Shown: in pieces, positions 43,615 to 51,814 of the stretch
How the letters are laid out: every line of letters begins with the position of its first letter
Position numbering within the stretch: position 1 is the first letter of the stretch
Assembly: GCA_963753685.1 (NCBI GenBank)
Contig: CAVWDE010000006.1
Span: forward strand, 62,001-126,000
Direction: 5' to 3'
From: DATAOG01 sp963753685
Lineage (GTDB): Bacteria > Pseudomonadota > Alphaproteobacteria > Geminicoccales > Geminicoccaceae
DNA: 64,000 nucleotides
Made by a program: the position numbers and the translations under genes
Notes under the pieces: generated by a model
The model's input: only the letters and a program-made list of their open reading frames with translations
What the model was told of the DNA's origin: nothing
Database searches by the model: none

Positions 43615-44496
43615 ATGAATTTCGCACGCACGGCGCTGCTGCTCGCCGCCATGACCGGCCTGTTCCTCGCGATCGGCTATCTCCTGGCCGGCGAGGGCGG
43701 GGCGCTGATCGCCTTCCTGGTCGCGCTCGCCATGAACGGCTGGGCGTACTGGAACTCCGATCAGATGGTGCTGCGCATGCACGATGCGCGGCCGGTGTCG
43801 CGGGACAGCGCGCCCGACCTGTTCGGCCTGGTCGAGCAGCTGGCCCGCCGCGCCGGGCTGCCGATGCCCAAGGTCTACCTGATCGAGACCAGTCAGCCGA
43901 ACGCGTTCGCGACCGGACGCGACCCGGAGCATGCCGCGGTCGCGGTCACCCGCGGCCTGCTCCAGGCATGCGATTCCGAGGAGCTGGCGGGCGTGCTCGC
44001 GCACGAGCTCGGCCACATCAAGCACCGCGACACGCTGACCATGACGATCACCGCGACGCTCGCCGGCGCGATCGGCTTTCTCTCGCAGTTCGCGTTCTTC
44101 TTCGGCATGGGCCGCGATCAGCGCAACAACCCGCTCGGGATCGTCGGCACGCTGCTCGTGATGATCCTCGCCCCGCTCGCCGCCATGCTGGTCCAGATGG
44201 CGATCTCGCGCTCGCGCGAGTACGCGGCCGACCGCGCCGGCGCCGAGTTCTCCGGCCACCCGCTCTGGCTCGCCCGCGCGCTGCAGAAGATCGAGCGGCT
44301 GGCCCAGGGCACGGTCAACGAGGCCGCCGAGCGCCACCCGGCCTCCGCCCATCTGTTCATCGTCAATCCCCTGCACATGGGCGGGGTCGACAACCTCTTC
44401 CGCACCCATCCCTCGACCGAGGACCGCATCCGCCGCCTGCGCGAAATGGCGGGCGTGGCGGCCGCACCGGGTCAGAGCCGCGGCCCCTGGGGCTGA
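43615..44496 (+). CDS. htpX: Zinc metalloprotease HtpX
   Basis: An inner-membrane M48 protease that degrades damaged membrane proteins. 293 residues. Two N-terminal membrane helices (TALLLAAMTGLFLAIGYLLA, LIAFLVALAMNGWAYW), the zinc motif LAGVLAHELGHIKHRDTL (HExxH), two further helices (AGAIGFLSQFAFFFGMG, VGTLLVMILAPLAAMLVQMA) and the third ligand region SRSREYAADRAGAEFSGHP. The C-terminus THPSTEDRIRRLREM is typical. The ATG at 43615 follows a Gly/Ala-rich spacer. Heat-shock control cannot be judged because the upstream region is repeat-derived. Confidence 0.95.
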   Translation: MNFARTALLLAAMTGLFLAIGYLLAGEGGALIAFLVALAMNGWAYWNSDQMVLRMHDARPVSRDSAPDLFGLVEQLARRAGLPMPKVYLIETSQPNAFATGRDPEHAAVAVTRGLLQACDSEELAGVLAHELGHIKHRDTLTMTITATLAGAIGFLSQFAFFFGMGRDQRNNPLGIVGTLLVMILAPLAAMLVQMAISRSREYAADRAGAEFSGHPLWLARALQKIERLAQGTVNEAAERHPASAHLFIVNPLHMGGVDNLFRTHPSTEDRIRRLREMAGVAAAPGQSRGPWG

Positions 44497-44517
44497 TGCG
44501 TTCGGGAGGTCTATAGG

Positions 44518-45228
44518 ATGGCCGACGAACCTGACGAAACTGGGAACTGGCTCATCAGCGCGCTCGACGCTCTCCGAAAGATTAGTGATGCCCCAGGCGA
44601 TGTGCAGCGACTCCTAAAAGGTCTCTTTGCGCTGAGGCAACAGCTGCGGGAGAGAAACCTGCTAAGCTTCGCCAAAAAACTGATGGGCAGAATGTCACAA
44701 AAGAAAGAACCATCGTTGCGTCACGTACCGGAGGATTTGACCTTAGCTGTGCTCGAAGCAGCTGCAGATGAGAGCGACGACGAAATCCAAGACCTTTGGG
44801 CAGGGCTTCTGACCACTGCGATGGACCCGACCTCCCGACACAAGACGAGGAAGATTTTTATTTCGATATTGCGTTCTATGGACCCGGTGGACGCTCCCGT
44901 GCTACGCCTCCTCGTGAGTAGGTTTCGACAAGAAGAAACCGTCGAACTTGCTAATCTTTCTGAACTCTTGCAACAGGCAGCGGGTACAGCGCACTCCGAG
45001 AGCGATGTGAGGCTGTCCCTTGACAACCTCGCCCGGCTAGGTTGCCTAAGTTATGTGGACGCAAGGGGTGGAGGTTTCTCCTTGGGGATTCCAGGGAATC
45101 CCGCGAAACAGCCGTTGACCTTAAAGATCAGCGAAGTCGAGAGCTTTCGTCTCAATCCGCTTGCGTTATCGTTGCTCCGGGCTTGCGGAGTGGAACTGCA
45201 CGACGGTTGGAACCAAACAGAGATGTGA
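44518..45228 (+). CDS. Abi-alpha / DUF4393-like protein
   Basis: A 236-residue protein, 21 bp after htpX. The central segment (LAVLEAAADESDDEIQDLWA, GLLTTAMDPTS, ISILRSMDPVDAPVLRLLVS) matches the Abi-alpha (DUF4393) family pattern, in which 'LWA.LL..AMDP' and 'IL..M...DA..L' recur. Some members are linked to abortive phage infection; that role is not proven here. No membrane helix or signal peptide is seen. Codon use is visibly less GC-rich than in the flanking genes, with Thr-ACC/Lys-AAA mixtures, indicating horizontal acquisition. Nothing partner-like lies immediately downstream. Confidence 0.6.
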   Translation: MADEPDETGNWLISALDALRKISDAPGDVQRLLKGLFALRQQLRERNLLSFAKKLMGRMSQKKEPSLRHVPEDLTLAVLEAAADESDDEIQDLWAGLLTTAMDPTSRHKTRKIFISILRSMDPVDAPVLRLLVSRFRQEETVELANLSELLQQAAGTAHSESDVRLSLDNLARLGCLSYVDARGGGFSLGIPGNPAKQPLTLKISEVESFRLNPLALSLLRACGVELHDGWNQTEM

Positions 45229-45292
45229 TTTCTGGTTGGTTGCGCCGAGTGCACAACTGCTCATTTCACGTCAAGGTATGCTGGCGCACCTG

Positions 45293-45628
45293 TCATTTCC
45301 CGTGCTGGCGATGTGCCTCGACGAAAGCCCGGAGCGCCGCATTCATGCGCGCCTGGTAGTGGGGGCCCTGGCGCTTGAACCAGTCCAGGATGTCGGGATC
45401 CACGGGCAACCTGATGTGCCGCTTCATATCCGTGGGGAAGTGGGGCCGCGCGTGCTGGCTCCAGTCGCGCGGAATGTCGGCCCAGTCGGGATCGCTCGCA
45501 ATCGCCGCCTCCAACTTCTCTTCGCTCATGGCGTCGAGGCGCGCCCAGTCGGTCCGGCCCTCGCCGCGCTCAATCATGGCCCGCAGCTCCTCGGCCGTGT
45601 AGCTCACGATATCGCCGTCTCTCTTCAC
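45293..45628 (-). CDS. brnA: BrnA-type antitoxin
   Basis: A 111-residue antitoxin of the BrnT/BrnA family. It has an N-terminal YTAEELRAMIERGEGRTDWA helix, acidic DPDWADIPRDW, and a C-terminal ribbon-helix-helix (KRHIRLPVDPDILDWFKRQG, YQARMNAALRAFVEAHR). BrnA would bind BrnT toxin and the operon promoter. It starts with GTG inside the end of the truncated brnT frame. The antitoxin looks intact although the toxin does not. Confidence 0.88.
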   Translation of the reverse strand: MKRDGDIVSYTAEELRAMIERGEGRTDWARLDAMSEEKLEAAIASDPDWADIPRDWSQHARPHFPTDMKRHIRLPVDPDILDWFKRQGPHYQARMNAALRAFVEAHRQHGK

Positions 45629-45749
45629 GCCTCGCTCCTCTCATCGAGATGACGTGGACGCCGTCTGCACGGGCCGTCCATATCACTGCGACCAGCCGCT
45701 CCTGCGTGACTCCGACCGTGACCCATCGCTCTTCGCTCAGACGCGGGGG
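45570..45749 (-). pseudogene. Truncated BrnT toxin (C-terminal part only)
   Basis: A 59-codon open frame overlapping the start of brnA. It reads LSEERWVTVGVTQERLVAVI, WTARADGVHVISMRGARREE and RRRYRELHG, the C-terminal two thirds of BrnT (the 'RxVxIG...L.V...R.....I.S.R.A...E' pattern). The N-terminal half (the FEWDxxKAxxNxxKH block) is not found upstream in any frame, and a stop precedes the fragment at 45750-45752. This suggests a deletion at its 5' end. A residual RNase activity is unlikely. Confidence 0.6.
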
Positions 45750-45752
45750 TCA

Positions 45753-46776
45753 TGTGGCGACCGGCGCGGCCCCAAGCAACGGTTCCACGCCCGGTCGGGC
45801 GCATCGCGAGGGCATCCAGGACACTCGAGCGCGAGAGGGAGCCGCGGGCTCCGCCGCGGCAGCCCGGCTGCCACGGCGACCGGTCGGTGCGTGCGGCAGC
45901 CTCCAGGCGGATCAACATTGAGGCTCGGATCAACCCCGCTGGCATCCCACCCCTGCTCGTCTCTACCTTGATCATACAAGTCCAGGCCGAGAATTGTCCA
46001 CCGTTCGTGCCCACATTCCCTTAAACTGGTCGCCAGGAATCCGCTCAAGTTTGGTGAAATCAGTGCAATCCGCGCGGAATGGACTTCGACTTGGTTCCTT
46101 GTGACTATATGGTGACACGCCTGAGTCACACAAGTGATGCCTGCAGGCACCACAAGTGTGTCCTCGAATACTCTGGACAGTGGCATGACGGAAAGTCAAA
46201 ATTAGGTTGATCGGCACGACCGCGCGCTGGAGCTCCATCGGCTGGAGCCGCTGGAGAAAGGCATCGCGGACGCGCCGGAAAACGACGCCGCCTCAGATAG
46301 ATGCCAATTTGGCCAGGATCAGCAGAGCGTGGCCCCACGATCATCCGGATGGAGTTCTTCGGGAATCTCCACCGTCCTCAACCATAAGTTCGCGGACGGT
46401 CTGTGCCATCGAGGGCACGAATCTGTCGCATCACCTGGCCGAGGCTCGATTGCCTGGCTCGAACAGCACCAGGCCGGGCTTCGCCGCAGACCTGCCGTCC
46501 TCCGACCGCGGCGCCGCCGTGGCCGGGCGCGCGGCCGCCGCGCCCCGTCGGTTTGGTCCCCGCCGCCCTCAACCATGGCTCACGGCACGACCGCCGTGCA
46601 TCTCACGGCGAGCGGCGTCACGCTCCGCGGTGGCGATGCCCCCGGAAAGACACAGCGGGGCGCGTTCTTTGGCAACCGGGGCAGTGCCGGTGTGCCAAAC
46701 CCTGGCGCGCGGGACACGTCGCTATAACTATTCACCTCGGTAGTTACGTTCATAGATGCCCCAAGGAGGCAGGACG
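45753..46776. other. About 1 kb without a recognisable gene, mixed composition
   Basis: Between the BrnTA remnant and the secreted protein gene no convincing ORF was found. The long plus-strand frame 46207-46743 is Arg/Pro/Ala-rich and has no family features. Positions 45950-46210 are visibly AT-richer than the chromosome average. This patch includes a 43-codon frame from ATG 46081 (MDFDLVPCDYMVTRLSHTSD...) that could be a gene fragment. An inverted repeat TAACTA/TAGTTA (46725-46730 and 46741-46746) lies just before the next gene. The stretch looks like decayed acquired DNA. Confidence 0.4.
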
Positions 46777-47184
46777 ATGAGCAAGCGCAGTCTCTCGATG
46801 TGGGCGGGCCTCGGCGCCGCCGCGATTGGCGTCTCGTTCCTGGTCGCCAACCCGGTCGCGGCGGCGGACGTGAAACAGGAGATCGCGACCGCCGCGCAGC
46901 ACGCCGGCTATGCCCAGGCCTCGACCGAGCTCAAGATGGTCCACACCCATCTGCACCACACGATCAACTGTCTGGTCGGGCCGGGCGGCAAGACCTTCGA
47001 TGCCAAGGCGCTCAACCCGTGCAAGGACCTCGGCAAGGGCGCCATCCCGGACGGCGACGCCGCCCAGAAGAAGGCCCTCCAGGCGCCCCTCGACAAGGCC
47101 CGGGCCGGGCTCAAGGCGACCGAGCTCGCGGCCGCGCAGAAGGACGCCGGCGAGGTCGAGGCGATGCTCAAGAAGTTGATGTAG
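46777..47184 (+). CDS. Secreted His/Cys-containing helical protein, unknown
   Basis: A 135-residue precursor. AAGGAGG precedes the ATG at 46777. The signal peptide runs MSKRSLSMWAGLGAAAIGVS to about residue 30 (ANPVAAA). The mature protein is helical, with TAAQHAGYAQASTELKMVHT, HLHHTINCLVGPGGKTFDAK, NPCKDLGKGAIPD, and a Lys/Ala-rich C-terminal helix pair. The HTHLHH cluster plus two Cys suggests a metal or haem site in the periplasm, but that is inference. I do not recognise a named family. Confidence 0.65.
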   Translation: MSKRSLSMWAGLGAAAIGVSFLVANPVAAADVKQEIATAAQHAGYAQASTELKMVHTHLHHTINCLVGPGGKTFDAKALNPCKDLGKGAIPDGDAAQKKALQAPLDKARAGLKATELAAAQKDAGEVEAMLKKLM

Positions 47185-47399
47185 AGCACGACGCGGCGAC
47201 GGAAGTCGAGCCAGCCGCCCTGCGCAGGGGGCCGGTCGTGGCCGCTCACCGCGAGCACCACGGCCGGCGCCCTCCGATCACCGGACGCGCCAGGCCGACC
47301 CGGAGATGGGCCCGGCGCCGGCAGCCGGCCGCCCGCGGAGGTGCACGCCGCCGCCTCGGCGCGCCGTTCGTCCCCGCGTGGGATCGACCGGCGTGAGCG

Positions 47400-48122
47400 T
47401 CAGCCGCCGCCACGCCGGCCGGGGGCGATCTCGTTCATCAGCTCGATCTGGATCTGCTGGATCTCCATCAGCCGCTCCCACTGGTGCTGGAGCAGGTGGT
47501 CGAGCTTCTCGTGCAGCTGGCGGATCTCGAGCTCGGCCTTGAGGTTGACCCGGTAGTCGTTCTCCGAGCGCAGCCGGTCACGGGCCTCCTGGCGGTTCTG
47601 ACTCATCATGATGATCGGCGCCTGGAGCGCGGCGAGGCAGGACAGGAACAGGTTGAGCAGGATGAACGGGTAGGGATCGAAGGGGCGCGCGAGCAGGAAG
47701 ACGGTGTTGATCAGCACCCAGACCAGGATCACCGCCCCGAACAGCAGGATGAAGGTCCAGCTGCCGCCGAAGTCGGCGATCTGGTCGGCCAGGCGCTCGC
47801 CGAACGAAAACTTGTTCTGGAACTCGGCCTCGACGTCCTGGGCCAGGGTCTCGTGGCGCGCCAGGCTCTCGAGCACCGAGCGATCGAGCGAGCTGAGCTC
47901 GCCCCTCTCATCCTGGAGCAAAGACTGGACGTAGGCGCTGCGGAACCGGTTCAGGTCGTCGACACAGATGTAGCCGGCCGCGGACCAGGTCGGGCAGGCG
48001 CGCACGATCTGCTCGACCAGCGAGGGTCGCAGGAGCGCCGCGGGCAGCAGGGCTGACCGGGGCTTCGACCGGCCGCAGATCTGACAACTGAGGGCGGCGG
48101 GCGTAGCTCGGGGCTTGGACAT
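47400..48122 (-). CDS. DUF1003 membrane protein
   Basis: A 240-residue protein with the DUF1003 core: ADQIADFGGSWTFILLFGAV, ILVWVLINTVF, FDPYPFILLNLFLSCLAALQ, APIIMMSQNRQEARDRLRSE. It has two membrane helices and a long cytoplasmic C-terminal coiled coil (RQLHEKLDHLLQHQWERLME). An N-terminal extension carries a CxxC pair (LSCQICGRS) that may bind metal. The function of DUF1003 proteins is unknown. It starts 25 bp after the lipid kinase gene on the same strand. Confidence 0.9.
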   Translation of the reverse strand: MSKPRATPAALSCQICGRSKPRSALLPAALLRPSLVEQIVRACPTWSAAGYICVDDLNRFRSAYVQSLLQDERGELSSLDRSVLESLARHETLAQDVEAEFQNKFSFGERLADQIADFGGSWTFILLFGAVILVWVLINTVFLLARPFDPYPFILLNLFLSCLAALQAPIIMMSQNRQEARDRLRSENDYRVNLKAELEIRQLHEKLDHLLQHQWERLMEIQQIQIELMNEIAPGRRGGG

Positions 48123-48147
48123 GGCGACGGGCCTCGGGCGGATGTCG

Positions 48148-49203
48148 TCAATCGCTCTTCGTCGTTGTTCCTGCCAGAGTTGGCGGGCGCCGAGAAGACC
48201 GCTCGGCGAGCGCCTGGCCCGAGCAGGTGGGCGCTGGCCGGCGGCCGCCGGCGGCGAGCGGCTCGCGGCGCGCGGCTGCCAGCGGAAAGATCAGCTCGAG
48301 CGTCGCCGGCAGCGCCTCGATCCGGACCGGCAGGCGGGCGATGATGTCGCCGTCGGCCTGAACCGGTTCGCCGTCTGGGCCCTCGATCTCGACCTGCCTC
48401 GCCTGCAGGATCCGATAGCTCCTGAGGCGCGGCAGAAAACCCAGGGCGAGCGCGAGCGCGTAGCCGATCGCCGCAAGGCGCCCGGAGCGCTCGAACAGGC
48501 CGACTTCGAAGGTCGGGCTGTGCAGGTTGGCGGCCGGCGCCACGACGAAGCGGCCGCCATAGAAGTGACCGTTGGCGACCAGCACCGAGGCGGCCTCATG
48601 GGCGACGCCGTCCAGGGTCACCCCATAGCTCGGAAAGCGGTGGGCCTTGAGCTGGCCGAGGATCGCGAGCAGGTAAGCCGCCTTGCCGAGCCAGCGCTTG
48701 ATCCCGAGGTTGACGGTCGCGACCACCTGGGCATCGAAGCCGACGCCGGCCATGAGCATGAAGTGGCGGCCGTTGGCGATCCCGACCGTGACCGGCCGCG
48801 CCACGCCTTCGGCGATGGTCCGCGCGATGGCGTCGGCACCGGCGCGGAGGCCGAGCTCGGCCGCGAGCACATTGGCGGTGCCGAGCGGCAGCACCGCGAG
48901 CGGCAGCCTGGAGCCTGCGAGGCCGTTGATCGCCTCGTTGATGGTGCCGTCGCCGCCGGCGACCACCAGCGCGTCGTAGCGGCCCGGGTCGGCGGCGGCC
49001 GCCCAGCGTTCGGCATCGCCCCGCGAGGTGGTCTCCTGCACGTGCGCGAGGCAACCCCGTTGCCGGAGCCGGGCCAGCACGGCCTCGAAACGCCGCCGGC
49101 GCCGCCAGCCGGATGCCGGATTGAAGATGATCAGCAGTCGCCGGGCCGGCGGTCGCTCGGTCACGCGCCCATACCGCCAGAGACCCTCGCCCGATCCGCG
49201 CAT
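48148..49203 (-). CDS. Diacylglycerol/lipid kinase family protein (YegS/DgkB-like)
   Basis: A soluble lipid kinase of 351 residues. Motifs: RRLLIIFNPASGWRRRRRFE (nucleotide-binding start), ALVVAGGDGTINEAINGLAG (GGDGT catalytic signature), LAVLPLGTANVLAAELGL (PLGTxN), GVGFDAQVV, and the C-terminal beta domain VEIEGPDGEPVQADGDI (QxDGD). ATG 49203 is chosen; further upstream the frame is open but unconserved. Divergent from the LpxH-like/glycosyltransferase pair, hinting at a shared membrane-lipid role. Confidence 0.9.
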   Translation of the reverse strand: MRGSGEGLWRYGRVTERPPARRLLIIFNPASGWRRRRRFEAVLARLRQRGCLAHVQETTSRGDAERWAAAADPGRYDALVVAGGDGTINEAINGLAGSRLPLAVLPLGTANVLAAELGLRAGADAIARTIAEGVARPVTVGIANGRHFMLMAGVGFDAQVVATVNLGIKRWLGKAAYLLAILGQLKAHRFPSYGVTLDGVAHEAASVLVANGHFYGGRFVVAPAANLHSPTFEVGLFERSGRLAAIGYALALALGFLPRLRSYRILQARQVEIEGPDGEPVQADGDIIARLPVRIEALPATLELIFPLAAARREPLAAGGRRPAPTCSGQALAERSSRRPPTLAGTTTKSD

Positions 49204-49361
49204 GCGGCCACCGGTCGGCCACCACCAGCCCCAAGCTCGCCCGATTCTATTAATGGAACGTAAGCATCTCTGCTGGGGCAGCAAAACGGATTGGCTGTCA
49301 TAGGACCGTCACGATTTTGTGGGTACTTCGCCCTGGCGCTTCAACAGTGGTCAGATGTGAG

Positions 49362-49377
49362 TGAGCATTGATGCTCA
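49362..49377. promoter_or_regulatory. Perfect inverted repeat over the start codon of the LpxH-like gene
   Basis: TGAGCATTGATGCTCA: two 7-base arms around a TG, with the ATG of the next gene inside the right arm. In mRNA it would form a short hairpin hiding the start; as DNA it could be an operator. Inference only. Confidence 0.3.
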
Positions 49378-50222
49378 GCAGCTCGTCTCCGCGACCGGCC
49401 GGCGCGCGACCGCACACCCAGCGGTATCGGACCGTCTTCATCTCCGACTTACATCTTGGGACGCCCGGCTGCAAGGCGGACTGTCTGCTGGATTTCTTGC
49501 AGCATGTCGAGTCCGAGTATCTGTATCTGATCGGCGACGTGGTCGACGGCTGGCGCCTCAAGAAGAAATGGTTCTGGCCCGAGCGGCACGGCCAGATCCT
49601 GCGGGCGCTGCTGGCGCGCTCGCGGCGCGGTACCCGGGTCGTCTATCTGCCCGGCAACCACGACGAGGCGCTGCGCAAGCGGATCGGCCGCGGCTTCGCG
49701 GGCGTCCGGGTCCTGCACGACGTCATCCACCAGACCGCCGACGGCCGGCGCCTGCTGGTGATCCACGGCGACGCCTTCGATGGCGTCTGCACCGACATGC
49801 AGTGGCTGGCGCGGCTCGGCTCGATCGCCTACGACGCCGCCCTCCAGGTCAACACCGGCTTCAATCTGCTGCGCCGCTGGCTCGGCCTCGGCTACTGGCC
49901 GCTGTCGGCGTTCCTCAAGGCCAAGGTCAAGGCCGCCGTCAACTTCGTCGAGCGCTATGAGCACTCGCTCGCCGCCGAGGCGCGCCGGCGGGCGGTCGCG
50001 GGCGTGGTCTGCGGCCACGTCCACAAGCCGGAGATCCGGACCATCGAGGGCGTCCAGTACTTCAACGACGGCGACTGGGTCGAGAGCTGCTCGGCCCTGG
50101 TCGAGCACATGGACGGCCGCATGGAGCTGGTGCACTGGGCGGAGCGGCGCCAGTTCGACCCGCTCACGATCAAGCGGCGGGTGGCGCCGCGGGCGGCCGG
50201 CAAGGCGGCGATCGCCGCCTGA
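49371..50222 (+). CDS. UDP-2,3-diacylglucosamine diphosphatase-like metallophosphoesterase
   Basis: A 283-residue calcineurin-type phosphoesterase of the LpxH/YbbF group. Metal-binding motifs in order: TVFISDLHLGTPGCKADCLL, YLYLIGDVVDGWRLKKKWFW, VVYLPGNHDEAL, LLVIHGDAFDGV, and GVVCGHVHKPEIRTIEG. True LpxH hydrolyses UDP-diacylglucosamine in lipid A synthesis; this longer variant is often paired with a glycosyltransferase, as here, so another lipid or sugar-phosphate substrate is possible. The stop overlaps the next ATG by one base. The start could also be the TTG at 49368. Confidence 0.88.
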   Translation: MLSSSSPRPAGARPHTQRYRTVFISDLHLGTPGCKADCLLDFLQHVESEYLYLIGDVVDGWRLKKKWFWPERHGQILRALLARSRRGTRVVYLPGNHDEALRKRIGRGFAGVRVLHDVIHQTADGRRLLVIHGDAFDGVCTDMQWLARLGSIAYDAALQVNTGFNLLRRWLGLGYWPLSAFLKAKVKAAVNFVERYEHSLAAEARRRAVAGVVCGHVHKPEIRTIEGVQYFNDGDWVESCSALVEHMDGRMELVHWAERRQFDPLTIKRRVAPRAAGKAAIAA

Positions 50223-51262
50223 TGCGCATCCTTCTGGTGACCGACGCCTGGTCGCCACAGGTCAATGGCGTGGTCCGGACCCTGCAGCGGGTGCAGCAGG
50301 AGTGCGTGGCGCTCGGCCACGAGGTCGAGGTGATCTCGCCGGATCAGTTCCGGACCCTGCCCTGTCCGAGCTACCCCGAGATCCGCCTGGCGGTGTACCC
50401 GGGCCGCCAGATCGCGGCGCGGCTGCTGAGCGCCCGCGCCGACTGCATCCACATCGCGACCGAGGGCCCGCTCGGGATGGCGGCGCGCCGGCAGTGCGTG
50501 CGCCGCGGCCTGCCGTTCACGACCTCCTACCACACCCGCTTTCCGGAATACGTCAGCGCCCGCTGGCCGGTGCCGCTCAGGCTCGGCTACGCCTGGATGC
50601 GCCGGTTCCACCGGCCGTCGGAGGGCGTGATGGTGGCGACCCCGACGGTCCGGCGCGAGCTCGAGGCGGCAGGCTTCACCAACGTCAGGGACTGGTCGCG
50701 CGGCGTCGATGTCGAGCTGTTCCGGCCCGACCATCCGCCGGCCCTGGTCCTGCCGCGGCCGGTCCACCTCTACGTCGGCCGGCTCGCGGTCGAGAAGAAC
50801 CTCGAGGCGTTCCTGGCCCTGCCGATCGCGCGCGGCAGCAAGCTCGTGGTCGGCGACGGGCCCCAGCTCGCCCGATTGCGCGCACGCTATCCGGACGTCC
50901 ACTTCGCCGGCGCGAGGTTCGGCGTCGAGCTCGCGCGCCACTATGTCGCGGGCGACGTGTTCGTGTTCCCGAGCCAGACCGACACCTTCGGCCTCGTGCT
51001 GCTGGAGGCGCTGGCCTCCGGCGTGCCGGTCGCCGCCTACCCGGTGCCCGGCCCCCTGGACGTGATCGGGAGCTCGGGTTGCGGCGTGCTCGATCCGGAT
51101 CTCGGTCGCGCGGTCGAGCGGGCGCTGCAGATCCCGAAGGAGCGCTGTCGCGCCTATGCGACCGGCTTCTCCTGGCAGCGCTGCGCCGAGCAGTTCCTGG
51201 CCAACCTCAGACCGGCCGCGGCGCCGCCGACCGCAATCCCGATCGCTGCGGCGGCCGAATAG
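50222..51262 (+). CDS. Glycosyltransferase (GT4/GT1 family)
   Basis: A 346-residue GT-B fold enzyme. The N-terminal acceptor domain begins MRILLVTDAWSPQVNGVVRT and includes IATEGPLGMAARRQCVRRGL and YHTRFPEYVSARWP. The C-terminal donor domain contains LYVGRLAVEKNLEAFLALP, VVGDGPQLARLRARYPDVHF and the E-x7-E motif SQTDTFGLVLLEALASGVPV. This resembles the SqdX/MgtA-type glycolipid glycosyltransferases. With the upstream phosphoesterase and the divergent lipid kinase, synthesis of a membrane glycolipid is a reasonable inference. The exact sugar is unknown. Confidence 0.9.
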   Translation: MRILLVTDAWSPQVNGVVRTLQRVQQECVALGHEVEVISPDQFRTLPCPSYPEIRLAVYPGRQIAARLLSARADCIHIATEGPLGMAARRQCVRRGLPFTTSYHTRFPEYVSARWPVPLRLGYAWMRRFHRPSEGVMVATPTVRRELEAAGFTNVRDWSRGVDVELFRPDHPPALVLPRPVHLYVGRLAVEKNLEAFLALPIARGSKLVVGDGPQLARLRARYPDVHFAGARFGVELARHYVAGDVFVFPSQTDTFGLVLLEALASGVPVAAYPVPGPLDVIGSSGCGVLDPDLGRAVERALQIPKERCRAYATGFSWQRCAEQFLANLRPAAAPPTAIPIAAAAE

Positions 51263-51290
51263 CCGGCCGCTCGCGCGCTCAGGGCGGCGC

Positions 51291-51734
51291 TCAGCCGGAG
51301 TTGGGCGAGTCGGCCCAGCCCGGATGGCGCGGCAGGCCATCGTCCGGGATGACCAGCAGCGGGTGGCGGGAGCGGGTGAACACCCAGCGGTCCGGCGGCG
51401 TGCCGACGTCCGACTCGCGATCCACGGTCGGGGCATGCACCAGCACGAAGTCCGGAAACGCGTCGACCTCGAGGAACATGTGACAGCCGCAGGCGCTGCA
51501 GAAGCGGCGATGGCAGGTGGGCTTGGTGTCGAAGGTCCTGATCTTGCTCTCGCCGCCTGTGATCTTGAAGACATGGCGCTCGACGACCGCGATCAGGGCG
51601 AGCGCGCCGCCGCAGATGGCGGTGCAGTCGGTGCAGCAACAGAAATGGGTCTCGAGCGGGCGCAAGGTATACTGGTAGCGGACCGGCTCCGCATCGCACC
51701 GGCAGCCGCCGACCGCCCTGAAGTCCTCCGCCAT
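51291..51734 (-). CDS. GFA (DUF636) family zinc-binding protein
   Basis: A 147-residue protein of the glutathione-dependent formaldehyde-activating/CENP-V family. Zinc-ligand motifs: FRAVGGCRCDAEPVRYQYTL, HFCCCTDCTAICGGALALIA and RRFCSACGCHMFLEVDAF. Despite the family name, catalysis is unproven for most members. The ATG at 51734 is preceded by GGAG. It is convergent with the glycosyltransferase gene. Confidence 0.88.
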   Translation of the reverse strand: MAEDFRAVGGCRCDAEPVRYQYTLRPLETHFCCCTDCTAICGGALALIAVVERHVFKITGGESKIRTFDTKPTCHRRFCSACGCHMFLEVDAFPDFVLVHAPTVDRESDVGTPPDRWVFTRSRHPLLVIPDDGLPRHPGWADSPNSG

Positions 51735-51814
51735 GGTCTCCTGCCCTTGGCTTCCAAGCGTGCGCGCGCCGATGCGCCCGGCCAGCCCGCGCAACCAATG
51801 CAACATCGACCGCG

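Noticed and set aside
46207..46743. 178-residue protein on the plus strand
   Set aside because: Arg/Pro/Ala-rich, no start signal, no family features, and overlapping frames of similar length on both strands.
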